From contig NZ_AUMP01000002.1 of NCBI RefSeq assembly GCF_000430745.1, forward strand, positions 186,001 through 250,000: DNA of 64,000 bases, in the 5' to 3' direction. This stretch comes from Fictibacillus gelatini DSM 15865. GTDB taxonomy: Bacteria; Bacillota; Bacilli; Bacillales; Fictibacillaceae. A program made the position numbers and the translations under genes. The notes under the pieces are model-generated. The model searched no databases and was not told the DNA's origin. It was given only the letters and a program-made list of their open reading frames with translations. Every line of letters starts with the position of its first letter. Position 1 is the first letter of the stretch. Below, in pieces: positions 63,833 to 64,000 of this stretch.

Positions 63833-64000
63833 TTATTTCGCGTCATACCATGTCTTTCCATAATTGATGTCTACCTTTAACGGAACATCGAGCTTAAGTG
63901 CTGATTCCATCACTTCCGGTACAAGCCGTTTCAATAATTTAATCTCGTGTTCGGGAGCTTCAAAAATCAACTCATCGTGCACTTGAAGAAGCATTGTTGC
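63833..64000 (-). CDS. polA: DNA polymerase I (C-terminal end only)
   Basis: Only the last 55 residues are in the window. They contain the family-A polymerase motif C (MLLQVHDELIFEAPEHEI) with its catalytic Asp, and end DINYGKTWYDAK. The rest lies beyond base 64000. Position before mutM matches B. subtilis. Confidence 0.96.
   Translation of the reverse strand, partial: ATMLLQVHDELIFEAPEHEIKLLKRLVPEVMESALKLDVPLKVDINYGKTWYDAK

Noticed and set aside
1-64000. tRNA, rRNA, prophage, restriction or other defence genes
   Set aside because: None was recognised on either strand; apart from the IS and the MITE-like element the window is core-genome metabolism and information processing.

Overview
The window is a stretch of chromosome from a spore-forming member of the Bacillaceae. 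The evidence is gerE behind a sigma-K-like promoter, sspI behind a sigma-G-like promoter, ytxC and ytaF, strong AGGAGG ribosome sites, frequent GTG and TTG starts, and B. subtilis-type RNA switches. Gene order largely follows B. subtilis from racE/murI to polA: murI, gerE, sdhBAC, yslB, lysC, uvrC, trxA, etfA, etfB, fadB, fadR, lcfA, mutS2, polX, cvpA, zapA, rnhC, pheT, pheS, ysgA, sspI, ysdC, rplT, rpmI, infC, thrS, ytxC, dnaI, dnaB, nrdR, speD, gapB, coaE, ytaF, mutM, polA. The species is not identified.

Four blocks depart from the order I recall for B. subtilis. (1) 0.8-5.9 kb: the glucose PTS (glcT, ptsG, ptsH, ptsI) lies between murI and gerE, with a GlcT antiterminator target before ptsG. 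(2) 10.5-13.8 kb: biotin genes, bioB facing a bioD-bioA pair, each unit behind its own BirA-type operator. (3) 32-39.7 kb: a complete assimilatory sulfate operon in the order SAM-I riboswitch, yezD, a second unassigned leader structure, cysH, cysP, sat, cysC, one-subunit sulfite reductase, DUF3906 gene, sumT, sirB. (4) 55-56.2 kb: mqnC of the futalosine menaquinone pathway, beside dnaI.

Cis-acting RNA control is dense: GlcT RAT/terminator (ptsG), lysine riboswitch (lysC), SAM-I riboswitch (yezD-cysH), T-boxes (pheST, thrS, thrZ) and an L20 leader (infC-rpmI-rplT, with an AUU start on infC). DNA operators recognised are two BirA sites, one FadR site, and two inverted matches to the CcpN consensus upstream of gapB.

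Mobile DNA is limited. A 1.45-kb IS3-family element (30496-31944) is inserted with an AAA duplication inside the terminator hairpin shared by rnhC and sirB. A roughly 236-bp MITE-like element (53465-53700) lies between the thrS T-box and thrS. Tandem thrS and thrZ are nearly identical over their first 250 residues and diverge sharply after that, a mosaic that suggests gene conversion. No CRISPR array, rRNA, tRNA or recognisable phage-defence system was seen. The least explained elements are the cysH leader (39136-39252), a 53-residue protein (24085-24246), a 27-residue membrane peptide (24276-24359), a coiled-coil repeat protein (46055-46444) and a decayed-looking frame at 17402-17645.
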